The position numbers and the translations under genes are program-made. Below are positions 21,362-31,204 of a stretch of DNA of 64,000 nt, piece after piece. Source of the stretch: Sphaerulina vaccinii. Taxonomy: Eukaryota; Ascomycota; Dothideomycetes; Mycosphaerellales; Mycosphaerellaceae. Under the pieces are notes generated by a model. It was not told the origin of the DNA, did not search any database, and saw nothing but the letters and a program-made list of their open reading frames with translations. Positions within the stretch are counted from its first letter, which is position 1; each line of letters opens with the position of its first letter. The DNA is taken from assembly GCA_022570795.1 (NCBI GenBank), contig JAKUDP010000005.1, positions 558,001 through 622,000 of the forward strand, written 5' to 3'.

Positions 21362-22146
21362 ATGCATCAATTCACTCTACTACTGCTCGCCTGTCACTCC
21401 GTCATCGTTTTCGGCCATTCTTACGTGGAGGAGATCCGCTTGATCGAGAATGGGGTATTCTCTGGTCCTCCAGGATATCCCAGGGGCTATGGTCATTGAC
21501 TTCAAGCCGTCCATATGTCGAATGCTGACGGCTCCTAGTGTCCCGTGCCCAGCATACCGACTCCGATACCGAAATGACATACTTACTTCCAGGTGATGGT
21601 CGACCTCAGCTAACAAGTGCGGATCAGATCTGTAAAGCCTCTCAGTCAAGTGCAAATCAGACCAGTGGGTTTCCACGACTCCAAGCAACGCCAGGGAGTA
21701 CGATCGCACTGCGATACCGTGAAGGCGGACATATAAGTAAGCCCGTGCCAGAGAAATTAACGCCAGGTTCTGTCTCCGTATATGGGACAGGGAACACAGG
21801 ACCCAGTGCTGCCGTGACAGACATCCATTTCAAGTGGACTCAAGATGGTACTGGCGGTGACAGGGAGGGAGTACTGTTACGTCGTTCAAGCTTCGATGAC
21901 GGGGTGTGCTACGAACATAATGGTACACCCATAGCGATGTTGCGAGGTCTGTATCCTTTGCCACACGATGGTCTTGATGCAGATTCATTGCTATGCAAAA
22001 TACAAGTAGCGTTACCGCAATCGGCTTCGCGAGGGTCAGTTTATACCATGTACTGGGTCTGGGACTGGCCTTCGTCGAACCATCGGTCCGGAGGTCTAGA
22101 GAAACAGCAGATGTACACGACTTGTATTGATATTGATGTAGTGTAG
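21362..22146 (+). CDS. Secreted DUF7492-like protein with N-terminal His after signal cleavage
   Basis: Exons 21362-21491 and 21539-22146 (intron 47 nt, GTCATT...CCTAG) give 245 residues. A signal peptide (MHQFTLLLLACHSVIVFG) is followed directly by HSYVEEIRLI, so the mature protein would begin with His. Conserved blocks are TEMTYLLPGDGRP, GFPRLQATPGSTIALRYREGGH, FDDGVCYE and YTMYWVWDWP, with TTCIDIDVV at the C-terminus. This matches a fungal secreted family that I recall as DUF7492. The mature N-terminal His, the RYREGGH His and the beta-rich make-up are reminiscent of copper histidine-brace proteins such as LPMOs. That parallel is inference. Confidence 0.75.
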
Positions 22147-22193
22147 CTTTACATATACGGTATGACATACACTTTCAAACTCCGTTCATGCCT

Positions 22194-22556
22194 TCACTCG
22201 TGGTAGTCTCCGTTGATAAACTTATCCATGAATGCATCAAGATCATCGGCGTGATTGACTTGACCTTCAACCCTGCTCGGAACGCATGAATGCTCGGTTT
22301 CGCTAACGTTCGTGTACAGATATGGTTTCACCTCGTTCTCCAACCAGCAGATGCGTTGCCTCAAATATGCCAGTTCAAGCTCCAGCCAGGCCACTCTGTT
22401 GGTGATGGAAGCGTCAGAGTAGTCGTAGTTATCGGGCGACAGGACAGTGCCGTAGCCTGGAGATGGCCAATTGTTATGTGTTGGTGTCCCATGAGGTGCA
22501 CTGGGGAGCGGCATCGGTGATGTTGATTGCTTGGCTGGTGGAAGGAGTAGTGCCAT
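22194..22556 (-). CDS. Small coiled-coil (zipper-like) protein
   Basis: A 120-residue frame from an ATG. After a Pro-rich, disordered N-terminus there is a leucine-heptad helix at about residues 51-77 (ITNRVAWLELELAYLRQRIC), then an acidic C-terminus. No basic region precedes the helix, so it is not a bZIP. Function is unknown. Confidence 0.5.
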   Translation of the reverse strand: MALLLPPAKQSTSPMPLPSAPHGTPTHNNWPSPGYGTVLSPDNYDYSDASITNRVAWLELELAYLRQRICWLENEVKPYLYTNVSETEHSCVPSRVEGQVNHADDLDAFMDKFINGDYHE

Positions 22557-23510
22557 CTTCGATATTGTAGTGCGCTGCTAATGAGAATTTTGCGGATCGA
22601 ATTGACAACATGTGGCGATGCATACGCACAATGGATAAATACAGCACACTTTTCATCACCATTCAGAATCAGAACGTCAGGCTGTGCTGGCTCGTTCTGG
22701 ACGAGCTGTCCCCAACTGTCCTGACAAGCAACGCTGATCGCGACGACAGAACTTAATCCTGCGCTAGAGCCAAAAGATCGAATCTGTGCCGCCCTAGTTT
22801 GGGCGCGGCTACTAGTGCCGTAGACTGGTGCTGGCGCAAACTTACTTTACGCCACCGTGCCGAACAGTTGCACCGTGCTCTAGATGTCCCGTTTGGGCTT
22901 CCAGGGATGTGAGGGAAGGAAAGGCCCAGGCAAGGTGAGGACTCAGACCTCCCTCCCCCGCTTCGAGCTCCAGTCCGCACTCTGAAAGGCTGTCTTCTTC
23001 GATATGGCTTTCGTCCATGTCTCCGTCTTCTCGTTCTGCCACTGCATTCGTTGCAAGAACACCCTCACATTCTGGGCCAGCCCAAAGCACACTCTGCCGT
23101 TCCCTATTGCAGCTTGGACACACTCGACACTATACGCTACGCTTTGTCACGCCTGTTCTCGAGCAGGTGCAGAAGACATACACGGCCGCTTAGTCGACGC
23201 AGAGCCACTGGAGGGTCTTGTAGGCACAATCACAAGACTGCATTCACCACCTCATATCTGGCGACGTGGCAGCGAGATCGTATGCGTAGACTTACGGGTA
23301 GTGATGACTCTGATCTCATCATGGGATGGAGTGCAGTGGACACATCCATCTACAATGCGGTGCACAACTGAATTTGTTCCTGCTGCCACTCGCCGCAACT
23401 ACACTGCAGCTTACAATCAGATTCGGGACCAAGCAGGTGGGGACCGCGAGCAGTCAGCAACGGAAGGAACAAGAACGAATCCAAAGATAGTGGATTGAGC
23501 TACTATATGT
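22557..23510. other. Gene-poor stretch with a possible zinc-ribbon fragment
   Basis: On the minus strand an open piece at about 23140-22842 encodes CRVCPSCNRERQSVLWAG and an acidic follow-on. It would need an upstream exon ending at GCGTATAG and was not resolved into a gene. A plus frame at 23004-23498 overlaps it. A GCTGGCTCGTTCTGGAC word at about 22686 matches the minisatellite at 6655. No firm gene is called. Confidence 0.35.
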
Positions 23511-24398
23511 CTACATACCGAAGGCACAATGGATCATATAAAATGCCAATAATTGAAAAACTACAGCGTACAATGCTCCGCTTTGAGGAGAACTTCGTGC
23601 ATATCCTGTCAGTGGTGTGCTTGTAGGGCTGGCAAGGCCAGTCTGTCCTGGCCATATCCATGAAGCGTTGCTCGTCGGGGGTGAGTAGCATACACTGCCA
23701 GTAGCGAACGGTCTCTCTGAACTTCCGGATGCTGTAGCATAATATTGCGAAGGCGTTAGACATCTGCCTCCACTAATGTAGGTGTACAAACCCATTGAGG
23801 ACGCGAGGCCGGAGCCCGTTGGATGGAGAGATGTCACTCCAGCAGCCGTGCTCAGTGGCATGCTGCCTGATACAGTCCCTTCACTCGTAGCAGTACTGGT
23901 GTGGGAGCTCGATGGTAAGAGGCTGTACGGCACAGCGTGCGCAAGAAAGTCATCCCAATGTGAATGAGGATTTATTGCGAAGACCATGCCCTCCATACAG
24001 TGAGAGGTCGGAACATCCTGCCTGCAGTAAAACCACTGTGAGTTTGTCGTAGTAACGAGCAAGTCTATGGTGCCACGCGTTTGTTGTTGGGGACCAAGAA
24101 AGCTCGTGTCGAATGAACCGCTCGAACGACAAGGTCGTTCGTACGACGACTGCGTGACGGAGTGATTGCCATCGGTAAGCTGGAATCGAACAATATCGCC
24201 GATCGACGCATTCACGTAGCTTGGACTGAACCTGTTCGAGAGACCTCCTACTTGCACTTCGTGAACGCTTGGGACCTGAGAGACTTGCAGATCAATCGCG
24301 GTCTCAACTTCGATGTTCACCGATGCCTCCAGTTCAGCACGCCCGAGAGACCAGACGCTGCCAGCAGCGATCAGTATGGTGCGACATAAACGCTTCAT
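23511..24398 (-). CDS. Extracellular serine-rich cupredoxin, GPI-anchor candidate
   Basis: A 295-residue frame starting MKRLCRTILIAAGSVWSLGRA (signal peptide). Residues of about 45-150 are a cupredoxin: VQVGGLSNRFSPSYVNASIG, VRFQLTDGNHSVTQSSY, QWFYCRQDVPTSHCMEGMVF. The likely type-1 copper ligands are His of NHS, Cys of FYC, His of SHC and Met of GM. A Ser/Thr-rich stalk follows, then a hydrophobic C-terminus (ALYAVVFQLLAFYMIHC) suited to GPI addition. An intron may be hidden near GLYTYISGG. It is an extracellular, wall-associated protein; the function of the family is not settled. Confidence 0.75.
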   Translation of the reverse strand: MKRLCRTILIAAGSVWSLGRAELEASVNIEVETAIDLQVSQVPSVHEVQVGGLSNRFSPSYVNASIGDIVRFQLTDGNHSVTQSSYERPCRSSGSFDTSFLGPQQQTRGTIDLLVTTTNSQWFYCRQDVPTSHCMEGMVFAINPHSHWDDFLAHAVPYSLLPSSSHTSTATSEGTVSGSMPLSTAAGVTSLHPTGSGLASSMGLYTYISGGRCLTPSQYYATASGSSERPFATGSVCYSPPTSNASWIWPGQTGLASPTSTPLTGYARSSPQSGALYAVVFQLLAFYMIHCAFGM

Positions 24399-24619
24399 GC
24401 TTCATTCATGGATCTGACCGGCACTCAGGGTGACAATGAGGCGATACACGACTTTAAAGAGGTTGCTTGCAAATTGTCTTGTTTCGGCTGATACGCCGGA
24501 ACAGTATCTGCACAACATGCCAGTTTCATCGACACTCTAGTTTCGTCCAGAAATGAGAGTGATATAAGTAGGTAGTGCATTCTTTACACGGAGGTAGATC
24601 CAGCAAGATAAAGCAGAAA

Positions 24620-25027
24620 ATGGCTCGTCGTACACGCTCATTAACGTTCATCGCGAGCGACCTGGAGCACACCAGGGTTCCTGCTGATGATCCACACTTG
24701 AAGACTCCGTACCCAAGGTCTATGGTGCTAGGAACTATCGATGGTATGAGTGCAGATCCACGATATCGACAGCATGAAGCTGCAATTATTGCAGAACCTT
24801 CTTACAATATGCAATTACATACGCACAGCTTAGAAGCATACTATGCTAAGCCAGTTTTTGCAGAAGACGTAGAAGATGATCAAGACGATGCCCATAAACT
24901 TGAGGGCAATAAGCACAGTGGACGTGAGGAGAGCGATGAGGAGACCGACGAGGAGACTGACGAGGAGAGCGAGGAGGAGAGCGACGAGGAGAGTGACGAG
25001 GAATACGAATTGGACTGGGAGCTATAG
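24620..25027 (+). CDS. Small protein with highly acidic repetitive tail
   Basis: 135 residues from the ATG at 24620; an upstream ATG at 24575 is possible. The first 90 residues are not recognised. The last 35 are a Glu/Asp/Ser/Thr repeat (EESDEETDEETDEESEEESD). It is perhaps a nuclear or chromatin-associated protein, but there is no domain evidence. Confidence 0.45.
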   Translation: MARRTRSLTFIASDLEHTRVPADDPHLKTPYPRSMVLGTIDGMSADPRYRQHEAAIIAEPSYNMQLHTHSLEAYYAKPVFAEDVEDDQDDAHKLEGNKHSGREESDEETDEETDEESEEESDEESDEEYELDWEL

Positions 25028-25215
25028 TGCTGTAGGAATAGAGCTACGTTAATATATCGACCTATACACTTCCGTCTCGTTGCATCTCCTGCTTTGGGGC
25101 AGAGATTTGGCAGAATTGCCGTATGCGGTTAGAGCTGATAGCCAAGCCAGTGAAAACCCAGCGCTTATGTTCTGAGATATAACCATCGCCTTCAACTATT
25201 CTGGTTCTCACTCGC

Positions 25216-25785
25216 ATGGCACACTCAACCTCCGGCAGCTCGGCATCCCACCATCCTATTGACAGAAACTTACTCGACCTGCTCGACTACTTAGATATCG
25301 GCTCGGGTGGACCCAACTGCTCTTGCGATGTATGCATGATCCGGATCAGCTCACCACACATTGGGAACATTTCCTTGCGAGCTTTCATGCGTTTTTTGGT
25401 GTCAGCACTCTGGGGCGCGGAACAACACGCTCTCAAATGTCAGCGTACAACTATCGTGAGCCCGGGGCTCACCTGGATCAACTGCACTGGCCGCATACGC
25501 TCCATTACCTGGGACATAGTAGGACCAGAGGTGCCGCATACCACTCGCAGAGCAGCAAATCTACAGGCGATCGTCTCTCTATGCAAACACTACATACAGT
25601 CGCGTAAATCACAGGCTCACATCGCCAGCGAATCACAACCTGCCTGTACAGACAAATGGAAATCAATCGATCAGTCGAGTGTTGAGAAAGCACTTAGGGC
25701 GATCGAGGAGCAGAAAGAGATGTCAATTGAGGATATCGTGCGCTGTATCACACCAGTACTTCTATCAGAGTCTCGAAGTATCTAG
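25216..25785 (+). CDS. Unrecognised 189-residue protein
   Basis: A single open frame from an ATG. It carries CSCDVCMIR (C-x-C-x2-C) near residue 36 and is mostly helical towards the C-terminus (VEKALRAIEEQKEMSIEDIV). Some internal segments could be unspliced introns. It converges on the MADS-box-like gene with only 28 bp between stop codons. Function is unknown. Confidence 0.45.
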   Translation: MAHSTSGSSASHHPIDRNLLDLLDYLDIGSGGPNCSCDVCMIRISSPHIGNISLRAFMRFLVSALWGAEQHALKCQRTTIVSPGLTWINCTGRIRSITWDIVGPEVPHTTRRAANLQAIVSLCKHYIQSRKSQAHIASESQPACTDKWKSIDQSSVEKALRAIEEQKEMSIEDIVRCITPVLLSESRSI

Positions 25786-25813
25786 CATATATGTCGCTAC
25801 CTGTAACAACTAG

Positions 25814-26384
25814 CTAAGGCCAAAAAACGCACGGCACTTCGATTTCAGATCGCCATGCGATATCATGATCACTCTCTACACTCTCGTTGTCTGTATCCAA
25901 ATCAGCTACAGAACTCTCAGGCTGCTGCCCCTTGGATTCCACTAGCTCCGGATGAGCCGCAACATCTGGCAAAGCCTGAGACTCATACACCTCTGCCTCG
26001 AGCTCCGCAGGAGCATGTTCTACTCTTGTCTGATCCTCTGTACATTGCAGATCGTCGCTAGTAAGCTGTACAGGTAGAGGGTAGCTAGAGTTCTTCTAGA
26101 AATCAGTTTGTGTCTTCTTGTGCCGATCGCTCTGGACTTACAATGTCTGCTTGTGTCGGCGGCCAGGAACTGTGGTTGAGCGATTTGTAAGAGTAGTAAC
26201 GTCCCCCATAATGAACAAGAACATAGACATGTGCGTCGCATCGGGTGGCCAGCTCGTGGGCTTTGTTCATCAAGGTGATTCGTCTTTTTCGACGCTTGTT
26301 GTGCAGCAGTTTGCTAGACCGAGCAGCTAGGCTTTGAGGGTCTTGTATGCGACCAACACCGTAGCGAAGTTGTACAGTCCGCAT
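25814..26384 (-). CDS. MADS-box-like (SRF-type) regulator
   Basis: Exons 26384-26142 and 26065-25814 (76-nt intron GTAAGT...TGTACAG) give 164 residues. Residues 31-76 carry a basic KRRKRRITLMNKAHELATRC helix followed by DAHVYVLVHYGGRYYSYKS, the helix-then-strand layout of the MADS DNA-binding/dimer domain (compare K-x-x-L-xKKAxELxxLCD). SWPPT follows, as in many fungal short MADS proteins. The C-terminal exon is acidic and probably activating. The first helix residues differ from the canonical RQVTFxKR, so the DNA specificity may differ. A second MADS-like gene lies 0.6 kb away. Confidence 0.75.
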
Positions 26385-26593
26385 TCTGAATCGCGACTGT
26401 GAGTGTCTGCTTAGTCGTTTGGAGCGAACGTCGTGTAGCGCCTGTTGTTCATGATTATATGCAGTTCAAATGGGCCACAGATCTGAAACTGGCACGAGAT
26501 GCCAAAACGGGCCATCTCTCGCCAACATTTAGGCTCCATGTCCTGTCACTTCCAGATCCACGAACAGACAATTACCAAAAACAAGACTCCACG

Positions 26594-26854
26594 ATGCATT
26601 TCATCTTTCTTCTATCCACAGCCACATTCGCTGCTGCTCATGCAGAGTTTCCACAGCAGTGGGTCTTCGACGACAGCACCACAACAATGACCATTACCAC
26701 CACCCAAACCAAATACGCCATCGAGACACACGTGGTCTCCAAGACACTTCCGGCTACCACTATCGGAAGTCCATATCGCCGACAGTGTGACAAGAAAGCT
26801 TGCGACATATGTCGATGGTACAATCGTTGTCACAAAGGACAGCACGAATGGTAA
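26594..26854 (+). CDS. Small secreted cysteine-containing protein
   Basis: 86 residues. The ATG at 26594 opens MHFIFLLSTATFAAAHA, a signal peptide. The mature part is Thr-rich (STTTMTITTTQTKYA), then CDKKACDICRWYNRC with four Cys. Size and composition fit a fungal small secreted protein or candidate effector. An in-frame extension upstream to 26399 lacks coding quality. It has no homology that I recognise. Confidence 0.5.
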   Translation: MHFIFLLSTATFAAAHAEFPQQWVFDDSTTTMTITTTQTKYAIETHVVSKTLPATTIGSPYRRQCDKKACDICRWYNRCHKGQHEW

Positions 26855-27010
26855 ATTTCCTAAGACGAATGCCCGAGAACACCTCTGACACTTTCCCAGC
26901 GTCACATGTGATACTACAAGATACTGCGAGTGTTCTGGTGGATATGTATTTCCATAGCTACATAGACTATATAGTGCACTCAATCATACAGATGTAAACC
27001 ATTTGCGATA

Positions 27011-28017
27011 TCATGGAGACGGTAGAAACACTAATGGCCGAGGAAAGACTACAGTCGTTGACAGCCTGCTTCGAGGACGCTTAGAAGCTTCCGCCGAACG
27101 TCGAGGACTCTTAGAGATCGAATGTCTGCCAGAAAGCACTTCTAGCTCAGCAGATGTATCAAATTCAGACTTGATTGGGGAGGCGGCCTGTCGTTTCTTT
27201 TGCACATCATTGTAGTGGCTAGGGGAGGATAAGTTGTTGAGGTCCATGCGCGCCACCTGCATGCGAGTGAGCGAGCATTCTCTGTGAAGAGGTGGTCTCA
27301 TGCCCTGGAACGTGTCGTTGCCATCATCCGGCTGGAACGGCATAGGGTCACTTCCAGGAATGTCGAACAAACCAGGCTCCAGGAAATTGTCAACATCGAC
27401 CCAGTCTAGGTCAGTACCGGCGCATGCCATCTCAGGCGAAGCCTGAGATGCTGGTGTAATGGCAGAGTTCAGGTGTGCTGGAATCAACGGCCTCAAAGGG
27501 GGAGCCTCGTCAGACCAAATGTCCAAGGTATCATTCGAGACCTCGGGCTTCTCTCGTGGCCTTGGATGCCCTTGACCATCGTGCGTAGGTGCTTCATCGG
27601 AAGTATCTTCTTCGAAGGGCTCGAGCCAATCAGAGTCATATTGCTCGTCTTCACCCGAACGACTGTCGTCGCCCCCAGACTGGTCTGCAGAAACTCGTGG
27701 ACTACGTTTCTTCGATTGTTCCCGTTGCTCCATCTCGCTCGCTGACATTCCGTGAATTCTACTAGTGGTCTGTTCTGGTCAGTACCAGTTTGACACGTTT
27801 CAGCCTTCCCACGTACCACTGAGCTTTTGGCATCGACTTTCGGTGGCCATGTCGCTGGATCTGCCAGTCGAGCAACTTCGGAGTTATATATGTATGTCAC
27901 ATTTTCACTCCTACGCTCCATGAAGATAAAAATGCGGACATCGTCCTGACCAATGTTTTTCAGCTCTTGAGCTTTTTTGAAAACAGTCTTGTATCGCTTG
28001 CGGAACTCTGGAGCCAT
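27011..28017 (-). CDS. Second MADS-box-like regulator with long acidic C-terminus
   Basis: Exons 28017-27817 and 27769-27011 (47-nt intron GTACGT...ACTGAC...AACAG, phase 0) give 319 residues. The N-terminus APEFRKRYKTVFKKAQELKN, then DDVRIFIFMERRSENVTYIY and TWPPK, follows the same helix-strand-WPP layout as the neighbour at 25814-26384. The second exon is acidic and disordered (SGGDDSRSGEDEQYDSDWL) with a Ser/Arg/Lys-rich basic end. It is divergent from the ferric-reductase gene with 194 bp between starts, so it might regulate it. That link is inference. Confidence 0.7.
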
Positions 28018-28211
28018 TGTAGGGATGGTGAGTGGAAGAGAAATGGTTGGCGTGTTAGGTAGGAGGGTCCTGTCCCATTTAAGCTCAACTCTCTGGAACT
28101 AGCCAATAGCTCTGAAGCAGATCAACGTGCTGCGCCGCCTGTGCCCAAACAAGACAAGCTGCTTATAAAACGAGGGCGATATCTACAACATCTTCAGGTC
28201 GAGTAACAAAC

Positions 28212-29914
28212 ATGCAGCCGACGCAATTGTACTCCATTACTATAGGTAGCCTGATATTGCTGCTCTGGCTCTACAGGTGCCTGCTATTCCTGTGCAGACA
28301 GATCAAGCAGCGGATGCCAGCTCGCCCATGGCCTTATCTTGTCACGCGGCACAGGCTCGTCGGACCTATCGAGGTCCACCATGTTCTGGGACTAGCCTTG
28401 TATATAGGCGCCAACGCCCTAGCGAGCGGAATGTACGTGAAGACGGTACAGCAAGGTGCCGAGCGCCTCGCCATGATCACTATTGTTAATTACGCCTTAT
28501 TCTTTGTACTGAGGTTGTCACTACATGCTGCAAGCGCCTTAGGGTTGCAATACTATGGTTCCATGGACTGGTCGATGTGCGTCGCTTGCACAACATTGCT
28601 ACAGCTAGTATGCCACATTGTGCTCAGCACCTGGGAACAGCGTGTCAAGTTTGCTAGCAGTACTATGGTATGGGGCTTAGTGGTGAGCATTGCCAGAACT
28701 TGAGCAAAGAGAGTCTTCGTGGCTTATATTCTGCAGGCAGCCTCAAGTGTCCTAGCGATGCTCGTGCTGTACTGGCTCTCGGGAGTCATGTACGAAGGCT
28801 CTAAGATTTTCTCTTATGCACTCGCCATTCTTTCGTTGTATAGTATTTGGAGGCACTGTCGCACCGATTTCAATCGATATCTCACCGCCAGTGTCGCCAT
28901 TGCTTGGGCTGTCGTTGCTGGCTTGACGGTTGCCCGAACGCTCTATCGCAATGCTGTCTTCAGATCCCGTCTGTCCACTTCACGAGCGAGGATTGAAGTG
29001 TTCAGCAACGAAGACGACTTCGGGACATGTACCGTCAAGGTCCAGGTGCCAGTCCATCGTGGATGGAAAGTACAGCCGGGCCAGTACGTTCTCCTCGGAG
29101 TCCCTTCAGCATCACGACTGGCGCTTATGCCGCATCCTTTTATGGTGTGCTACTGGGATGCGGACGGGGAGGATCAAGCGAATAGCGTTGAGTTTCTTAT
29201 CGCGCCAAAGCGAGGCCTGACAAGGGATTTGACTCGCTTAAATTATCCGAGTACAACATCAACCTGGATCGATGGTCCGTACGGCGGCATATGCGGTAAT
29301 CTCTCCCTGTACAGTACTGTGGTGCTCGTCGCTTCGGGTATGGGTATCGCTGCCCAGATGCCGTATATCAAAGAGATCGTGTACCGGTCTCGCCAGCGAG
29401 AACTGCCCACTCAGGACTTGTTCGTGCTCTGGGACGCTGACGAGCATTGTATGTGACAACAGCTTATTTCAGTCCTGCAGCAGCTAACGAACGCAGTCAA
29501 CGGCAACTGTAATCCAGTAAGGGCATGGCTCTCGGCTTGCCTGGCCCAAGATACTGAGGGCAGTAGCAACAGTAAGAAAAGTCGGCGCATCCTTCACATC
29601 CATGTATTCGCTAGTAACATCAAGGATCTCGAGCTGCGTGGTCTCCGCATAGACTTCAATAGCAATGTTGGCGACATCGATCGATCCCTTTGTGAGAAGT
29701 TAGACCAGGCGATTGGCAAGACGCTAGTCCTAGGTACGTGTGGTCGTTGAGAGTACGTCTTACCACCGCTTGCTAAAATTCTATAGCTTCTGCCAATCCT
29801 GCACTGCGAGATCGCGTGCGAGACACAGTGCGGCGCAAAGGCCATCGACGAACGCAGTACCACTCTCTTCCTTTCCAACCTTCTGTGAATGATGCTCCCC
29901 GCCAGAGGAAATGA
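28212..29914 (+). CDS. Ferric-reductase-like transmembrane flavoprotein (Starship FRE cargo)
   Basis: Four exons, 28212-28667, 28710-29448, 29497-29733 and 29787-29914, give 519 residues in one frame. The N-terminal half has about seven hydrophobic helices (SITIGSLILLLWLYRCLLFL, IVNYALFFVLRLSLHAASAL, ALAILSLYSIWRHC). The C-terminal half is the FAD/NADPH module: QPGQYVLLGVPS, MPHPFMVCYW (the HPF FAD site), WIDGPYGG, VVLVASGMGIAAQMPYI (NADPH site). The HR-x-x-G and FL-x-x-H heme positions of FRE proteins are not evident, so heme binding may be altered. It transfers electrons across the plasma membrane, typically to ferric iron. Ferric reductases are recurrent Starship cargo. Confidence 0.8.
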
Positions 29915-30325
29915 GGGGTGACTATCGATTCCCGACACAATGGACGCGATGGTGAGGCACAGCAGTTGGTGTGAGGAGGTGACGTTGAAGGTGAACTCAA
30001 AAGACATCTCGTAACTTTACGCTAGATAGAAAAACGTGCGATGATTCGCCATCCTGAAGGTGATGGTTTGGACCCCTCACGCGGACGACGGCCGGGCGGA
30101 CAACGGCCGGGCGGCAATCTATCCAGTTCCGGTCTAAGCAGGCGAAACGAACAAGGACAGCCTGAGACCCTGTTGGCGTCAAGTTTGGACGCTACTGGTT
30201 CGGGACAGGAGCCTGCCCTGTCTCTGCCGCCACGATCACATATGGCACCTGCCACCTGATCGCATATTGATGCGGATCGCGCTTCAACGTTCGCCGCTGA
30301 TAGCTACTTCCAGAGTAAAGCAAAT
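29915..30325. other. Intergenic, GC-rich, no supported gene
   Basis: A short GC-rich duplication (GACGGCCGGGCGGACAACGG at about 30087) lies in an open but low-complexity frame. It probably contains the promoter of the chromodomain gene. Confidence 0.4.
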
Positions 30326-30824
30326 ATGCGGAGCCAAAGCTTCACGCCAATACAGGATCGTGTTCGCTTCTTCGACGGAGATTCGAGGATAGCTAATTCG
30401 CCAACAATGCCCAGTGATTTGCGTCTGGTCGCTTCATGCGAGAACGATGAGGAGCCTGTTGACTTCCCTAATTGCGAGCCCAACAATCAGGTGCGTTTGT
30501 CAAGTATTCTGGGGCATTGATGTTGGTGACCTAACAGGCTAGCAGGCTCTACTTACGCTCCGGTCAGTATGGGAGCTCTTGAAGCCTTTCTTCCTGTCGT
30601 CAGCGAGCCTCCCGACCCAGCCGAAACCCCATGCGAGGACCGATGTGTCTGTAGACTGGGAAGTGGAGAGAGTGCTCGATCATCGCAACGGCAAGAACGG
30701 TACCGAGTATAGAGTAGTATGGGCGGACACATGGGAGCCTGCAGAGTATCTCGCTGGCGCCCAATTTGCAGTAAAGAACTACAGAGAGGACGAGCACTTT
30801 GGGAAGAGAAGACGCCTGTTGTAA
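30326..30824 (+). CDS. Chromodomain protein
   Basis: Exons 30326-30490 and 30546-30824 (55-nt intron GTGCGT...GCTAGCAG, phase 0) give 147 residues. The chromodomain occupies about residues 94-140: VDWEVERVLDHRNGKNGTEY, then RVVWADTWEPAEYLAG. It keeps the aromatic-cage and WEP positions of histone-methyl-lysine readers. A basic end (KRRRLL) may be a nuclear signal. Chromodomains are also found in Ty3-like integrases, but no integrase is attached here. It could tether the element or its products to H3K9me chromatin; that role is inference. Confidence 0.75.
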
Positions 30825-30850
30825 AATATGTAGCGAATCGATCCGAATTT

Positions 30851-31198
30851 CTAGACGAACACATCGCTCGCTTGTGGCACCACTTGTCTTGTGTTGCCAC
30901 TGACCAGCGAACGCAACTGCATTACAGCTAAACACATAGTTCGACATATGTCTTTGGCCTGGTCTTTCTGAAATGTTTCGAGCTCAAGTACTTGCTGAAT
31001 GTATGCAAGACGGCCTTCTAATTCGATGCATCTCCTTTGTAAGATATCCTTTTCCTCTTGTAGAAGACGGTAATTTGCTTGAGAAGTCTCCAGCTCTCTT
31101 TGCAGAAACATCGAGATTTTCTCGAGATCCGACGTACCATTCGGAAGAAGTATAGCCTTTGCAGACCTGCTATATCCTCCAGATCTGTGTTGCTCCAT
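30851..31198 (-). CDS. Small coiled-coil protein
   Basis: 115 residues from the ATG at 31198 (MEQHRSGGYSRSAKAILLPN). A coiled coil follows at about residues 26-75 (MFLQRELETSQANYRLLQEE). The open frame continues upstream only through the 17-bp repeat array, so the ATG beside the array is chosen. The array therefore occupies its 5' leader or promoter. Confidence 0.55.
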   Translation of the reverse strand: MEQHRSGGYSRSAKAILLPNGTSDLEKISMFLQRELETSQANYRLLQEEKDILQRRCIELEGRLAYIQQVLELETFQKDQAKDICRTMCLAVMQLRSLVSGNTRQVVPQASDVFV

Positions 31199-31204
31199 CG
31201 TTGC

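Noticed and set aside
30326..30824. Chromodomain as part of a Ty3-like retrotransposon integrase
   Set aside because: No integrase, RT or gag sequence and no LTRs are found nearby; the gene has its own exon and ATG.
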